Under the pieces are notes generated by a model that did not search any database, had not been told where the DNA came from, and saw nothing but the letters and a program-made list of their open reading frames with translations. Below are positions 6,042 to 9,406 of a stretch of DNA of 9,406 bases, in pieces. Both the position numbers and the translations under genes were made by a program. Each line of letters starts with the position of its first letter. The first letter of the stretch is position 1. Source of the stretch: Clostridiales bacterium (GTDB lineage Bacteria; Bacillota; Clostridia; Christensenellales; Christensenellaceae); NCBI GenBank assembly GCA_003510345.1, contig DOMW01000146.1:1-9406 (forward strand), given 5' to 3'.

Positions 6042-7910
6042 TCATTTTCCGATGGACGCCAAATACACCAGCAACACCGAAATGTCCGCCGGATTCACCC
6101 CAGACACGCGCGACGCCTGCCCGATGCTTGCAGGGCGTATCTCATTCAGCTTTGCGCGTGCTTCCAGCCGCAGGCCGGTTATTCCACTGTAATCAACGTC
6201 CGACGGCAGTTGCTTCCGCTCCAAACCGGCGGCCCGCTCCACCTGTTCCCGCTGCTTTTTAATATACCCCTCATACCGAATATCCGTCTCCAGTTGTGAT
6301 GCCACCTCTTTTGGCAGCGAGGGGAGCCGCACGTCTATTTTTCTCAGATCCTCATAAGTAAACTCCCGCTTCAAAAGCTCGGCAAGCGCCATTCCTTTGT
6401 GCGGCGGCGTTAGCCCCTTTTGTTCATACAGCCTGTCAAGCACTCCCGCTCCGGCGAAGGTATCCCGCAAGTAAGCGGTATATTTCTCCAGCAATTCGCG
6501 CTTGCGCATAAAACGATCATATCGCGCGTCGTTTACCAACCCCACATCCCGCCCTGTTTGTGTTAGCCGCATATCCGCGTTGTCCTGCCGCAAGAGCAGC
6601 CGGTATTCCGCGCGTGAAGTCATCATACGATACGGCTCACTCGTGCCCTTGGTTACGAGGTCATCTATCAAAACGCCCGCATACGCTTCGTCGCGCCCCA
6701 GCACAAGCGGCGGCTCTTCTTCCATCCACCGGCAGGCGTTCACCCCCGCGATAAGCCCTTGCGCGGCGGCTTCCTCGTAGCCCGATGTGCCGTTTATCTG
6801 CCCCGCCGTAAAAAGCCCGGGCAAACCTTTTGCCTGTAGCGAGGGGAGCAGGCGGGTCGGGTCGATGCAGTCGTACTCTATCGCGTAAGCGGGGCGCACA
6901 AAATGGACGTTCTCCATACCCCTCACCGTGCGGTACAGTGCGAGCTGCACTTCTAGCGGCAGACTGGAGCTCATACCTTGCACATAGATTTCATTCGTGT
7001 CCGCGCCTTCCGGTTCAAGGAACATCTGATGCCGTTCCTTATCCGGGAATTTCACCACCTTGTCCTCAATGGATGGGCAGTAGCGCGGCCCGATACCCTC
7101 TATCTTTCCGCTGTACAGTGGGCTTCTATGCAGGTTCTCGCGAATCATCCGATGCGTTTCCTCGTTTGTGTACGTCAGAAAGCACGGGCGCCGCCTGATT
7201 TCAAGCGCGTCATGCAAAAAAGAAAAAGGCGTGGGCTGCTCGTCGCCATACTGCGGCTCTGTCCGCGAAAAATCGATACTGCGGGCGTCTACGCGGGCGG
7301 GGGTGCCCGTCTTGAAGCGCCGCAAGTCGAAGCCCAGGCCGCGCAAGCTTCCGCTTAGCTCGTTTGCAGGGAACAAGCCGCACGGCCCCGACTCTTTTTC
7401 ATAATCGCCAATGATCACCTTGCCTTCTAAATATACGCCGGTGCAGAGGACGACCGCCCGCGCGCCGTATTGCACGCCCATCACCGTGCGCACACCCGTC
7501 ACACCCGCGCCATCTGTAGTGATTTCGCACACTTCATCCTGCGTCAGCACAAGGTTATCCGTATTCTCCAGCGTCTGCTTCATATAGGCCTGGTATTGTT
7601 TTTTATCCGCTTGCGCGCGCAGTGAATGCACCGCCGGGCCTTTTTTCGTGTTCAGCATTTTGCTTTGCAGATATGCCGCGTCCGCCGCAAGGCCCATCTG
7701 CCCGCCCAGCGCGTCGATCTCCCGCACGATATGCCCCTTTGCCGTGCCGCCGATCGCGGGGTTACACGCCATAAGCGCAATGCTGTCCATGCTGATCGTA
7801 AGCAGCAGCGTGTTCTTTCCAAGCCGCGCGCAAGCAAGGGCCGCCTCGCACCCCGCGTGCCCCGCGCCCACAACCACCACATCAAATTGTCCGCCGAAAT
7901 AGCCGCTCAT
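6042..7910 (-). CDS. mnmG: tRNA uridine-5-carboxymethylaminomethyl(34) synthesis enzyme MnmG (GidA)
   Basis: The FAD-dependent partner of MnmE. The MnmE-MnmG complex uses methylene-tetrahydrofolate and glycine or ammonium to install (carboxymethyl)aminomethyl at C5 of wobble U34 in tRNAs reading NNA/NNG codons. The 622 residues match the long-form family length. Visible: the FAD Rossmann motif VVVGAGHAGCEAALA (12-26); ACNPAIGGTAKGHIVREIDALGG (48-70); FKTGTPARVDARSIDF (199-214); GPRYCPSIEDKVVKF (274-288), whose Cys278 corresponds to the catalytic Cys of the E. coli enzyme; GQINGTSGYEEAAAQG, a second FAD contact; and a C-terminal helical domain ending DISVLLVYLASIGK, which docks on MnmE. It starts eight bases after the mnmE stop. 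A GGGGA lies about 13 bases upstream of the ATG, farther than ideal, so coupling with mnmE is likely. The stop codon is followed at once by a perfect parS. Confidence 0.98.
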   Translation of the reverse strand: MSGYFGGQFDVVVVGAGHAGCEAALACARLGKNTLLLTISMDSIALMACNPAIGGTAKGHIVREIDALGGQMGLAADAAYLQSKMLNTKKGPAVHSLRAQADKKQYQAYMKQTLENTDNLVLTQDEVCEITTDGAGVTGVRTVMGVQYGARAVVLCTGVYLEGKVIIGDYEKESGPCGLFPANELSGSLRGLGFDLRRFKTGTPARVDARSIDFSRTEPQYGDEQPTPFSFLHDALEIRRRPCFLTYTNEETHRMIRENLHRSPLYSGKIEGIGPRYCPSIEDKVVKFPDKERHQMFLEPEGADTNEIYVQGMSSSLPLEVQLALYRTVRGMENVHFVRPAYAIEYDCIDPTRLLPSLQAKGLPGLFTAGQINGTSGYEEAAAQGLIAGVNACRWMEEEPPLVLGRDEAYAGVLIDDLVTKGTSEPYRMMTSRAEYRLLLRQDNADMRLTQTGRDVGLVNDARYDRFMRKRELLEKYTAYLRDTFAGAGVLDRLYEQKGLTPPHKGMALAELLKREFTYEDLRKIDVRLPSLPKEVASQLETDIRYEGYIKKQREQVERAAGLERKQLPSDVDYSGITGLRLEARAKLNEIRPASIGQASRVSGVNPADISVLLVYLASIGK

Positions 7911-7918
7911 ACTTTATA

Positions 7919-9286
7919 TCATTTCCCCAGACAGAACTTTTCAAATATCCTGTTTATAATCTCCTCGCTCACAGTCTTTCCCGTCAACTCCCCCAGCGCG
8001 TGCCACGCCGCGTTTAAGTCTATCATCACGCAGTCCATATCCATACCAGAAAGCAGCGCCTCTATCGCGTCGCTGATATGCCCACGCGCATTTTTGATAC
8101 ATTCTAAGTGACGCTCATTGCAAAGCACCACGCTTTCGTCCGTCGCGCGCCCTCTTGTCGCGTATTCCAGCAGCTTCTCCCGAAGGGCGTCCAGCCCCGC
8201 CCCCGTTTTCGCGGAGATCCCGATACACGAAACCCGGCCAAACGCATCAAAAATCTCGCGTTCTGACAGCCCCTCAGATACATCTAATTTGTTTTGGACA
8301 ACCAGAACATCATCTTTATCTTTTTTGATTTGTTTGAACGCAAAATAGTCCTCGGGTGTGATTCCCGTCTCGCAATCCAGTATAAAAAACACGCATTTAC
8401 CGCCGTTAATAGCTGATTTGCTCCGTTTTACGCCTTCCATTTCGATTGCATTATCAGTATCCCGGATTCCTGCCGTATCCGTCAAATTAAAGCGCATTCC
8501 CTTGTAGGCGAAAGAATGCGCCACAGTGTCCCGCGTTGTGCCTGGTATGGCGGAAACGATCACCCTGTCCTCGCTAAGAAGCGCGTTCATCAGTGAAGAT
8601 TTTCCTACATTCGGTTTTCCCGCGATCGTTACGCAAAGCCCGTCCACGATGAGTCTGCCATACCGGAAAGATTCTTCCATTTTAAGAAGGCTATCCCTAA
8701 GGTTCTCCAAAACGAGCAGTGCCGCTTTTGTGACGACCGGCTCAATATCCTCCTCAGGATATTCCACTGCCGCTTCTACCTGCGCCAGTAAATCGGTCAG
8801 GTCATCCTGCAAGCGCAGCACAGCTTGCTTTAGTTCCCCATCCATCTGGCGCAAGGATACTTTCGCGCTCTCTTCGCTTGCCGCCGCGATAAAGCCGCAT
8901 ACCGCTTCGGCCTGTGAAAGGTCCATCTTACCGGCTAGGAACGCGCGCCTTGTAAACTCCCCCGGCTGCGCCAACCTTGCGCCGGAATCCAGCACAGTGC
9001 GCAGCACGCGCGCCACCCCCGTTTGCCCGCCGTGGCAATGCAGCTCGGCCACATCCTCGCCAGTATAAGAATGCGGGGCGCAGAAAAAAACCGCATACCC
9101 CCGGTCAAGCTCCTCGCCGCCGCAGTGCACACTGCCAAACACCATTTTTGCGTGCGTGAATCCGCCGGTATGCGCAAAGACTTGGCGCAGCACATCCGCC
9201 GCGCGCGTACCGCTTATGCGAATTACCGCTATACCGCCGTTCCCCGGCGGTGTGGCGATTGCGGCTATAGTGTCATGTTCTGTCAT
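7919..9286 (-). CDS. mnmE: tRNA modification GTPase MnmE (TrmE)
   Basis: The potassium-activated GTPase partner of MnmG in U34 modification of tRNA; cytoplasmic. The 455 residues match the family. The N-terminal folate-binding domain begins MTEHDTIAAIATPPGNGGIAVIRISG and includes HSYTGEDVAELHCHGG (72-87) and PGEFTRRAFLAGKMDLSQAEA (108-128). A helical domain flanks the inserted GTPase domain, whose motifs are all intact: G1 GKPNVGKS (223-230), G2 GTTRD (249-253), G3 DTAGIRD (270-276), G4 NKLD (332-335) and G5 SAK (358-360). The C-terminus FCLGK carries the conserved Cys452 (usual form CIGK). The start at 9286 agrees with homologues; upstream is only a weak purine-rich stretch (GAAAGAAAG), not a strong Shine-Dalgarno. 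It is the first gene of the minus-strand block visible here. Confidence 0.98.
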   Translation of the reverse strand: MTEHDTIAAIATPPGNGGIAVIRISGTRAADVLRQVFAHTGGFTHAKMVFGSVHCGGEELDRGYAVFFCAPHSYTGEDVAELHCHGGQTGVARVLRTVLDSGARLAQPGEFTRRAFLAGKMDLSQAEAVCGFIAAASEESAKVSLRQMDGELKQAVLRLQDDLTDLLAQVEAAVEYPEEDIEPVVTKAALLVLENLRDSLLKMEESFRYGRLIVDGLCVTIAGKPNVGKSSLMNALLSEDRVIVSAIPGTTRDTVAHSFAYKGMRFNLTDTAGIRDTDNAIEMEGVKRSKSAINGGKCVFFILDCETGITPEDYFAFKQIKKDKDDVLVVQNKLDVSEGLSEREIFDAFGRVSCIGISAKTGAGLDALREKLLEYATRGRATDESVVLCNERHLECIKNARGHISDAIEALLSGMDMDCVMIDLNAAWHALGELTGKTVSEEIINRIFEKFCLGK

Positions 9287-9406
9287 CTTTCTTTCGATAT
9301 CCTTACTTAGGTAACCTCTGATTAAATAGCGCGACCATCTTTGCGGCCTGTTTTCTCAATCTTGCCATTTTCAGAACCCACTGATAGCGCTGCTAGCAGC
9401 GGAACC
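9287..9406. other. Unassigned 120 bases upstream of mnmE, cut by the right window edge
   Basis: In many Bacillota the gene before mnmE is jag, but I see no recognisable Jag C-terminus here. One minus-strand frame is open from the edge for 27 codons to TAA at 9322-9324 and ends GRKDGRAI, which I do not recognise. A perfect 14-base palindrome, CGCTGCTAGCAGCG, lies at 9388-9401 close to the edge. I could not find a promoter with good spacing for mnmE in this stretch. Confidence 0.35.

Noticed and set aside
5914..6045. rsmG frame open upstream to an ATG overlapping the mnmG stop
   Set aside because: The extra 44 residues are encoded across two parS sites, have no counterpart in the RsmG family, and AGGA six bases before ATG 5913 marks the better start.
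8526..9068. 180-codon open frame on the plus strand opposite mnmE
   Set aside because: It is antisense to an intact, well-conserved gene, Ser/Ala-rich with no domain, and is best explained as a shadow of GC-biased codon use.
1..9406. Possible defence, mobile or CRISPR system
   Set aside because: All sizeable genes are recognised housekeeping or metabolic families; no transposase, integrase, restriction enzyme, toxin or regularly spaced repeat array is visible.

Overview
The window looks like ordinary bacterial chromosome from a moderately GC-rich member of the Bacillota, most likely a Clostridia lineage. Three things point there: the origin-proximal gene order mnmE-mnmG-rsmG-parA-parB, the Soj/Spo0J-type ParA and ParB, and the clostridial style of Amidase_3 lipoprotein that follows them. 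A Christensenellales-type genome is a guess from base composition and protein flavour only. The parS sites and the gene order suggest that the replication origin is nearby.

Left part, plus strand (1-1962): the 3' portion of a malate/L-lactate dehydrogenase-family (Ldh_2) gene is followed nine bases later by an NAD-type malic enzyme. The pair probably works around malate, oxaloacetate or a related 2-hydroxyacid, and pyruvate.

Middle (1963-2408): a 446-base gap between convergent transcription units. It has no convincing gene, but it holds a nested palindrome at 2119-2196 and flanking sequence that looks like other repeat relics.

Right part, minus strand, read right to left (9286 to 2409): mnmE, mnmG, rsmG, parA, parB and a cell-wall amidase. 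MnmE and MnmG jointly modify the wobble uridine of some tRNAs. RsmG methylates 16S rRNA. ParA and ParB segregate the origin region. The amidase cleaves peptidoglycan outside the cell. The gap between mnmG and rsmG holds one perfect parS site and one with a single mismatch, so the ParB target lies less than 2 kb upstream of parB. A promoter whose -35 box contains the rsmG stop codon appears to start a parA-parB-amidase unit. ParA begins at TTG behind a strong Shine-Dalgarno. The last three genes overlap by four bases each (ATGA), and the amidase has no Shine-Dalgarno of its own.

I see no mobile element with a transposase, no CRISPR array, no tRNA or rRNA gene, no defence island and no clearly undescribed system. 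The points most worth a second look are the parS pair, the parB-amidase coupling, the parA leader and the nested palindrome.
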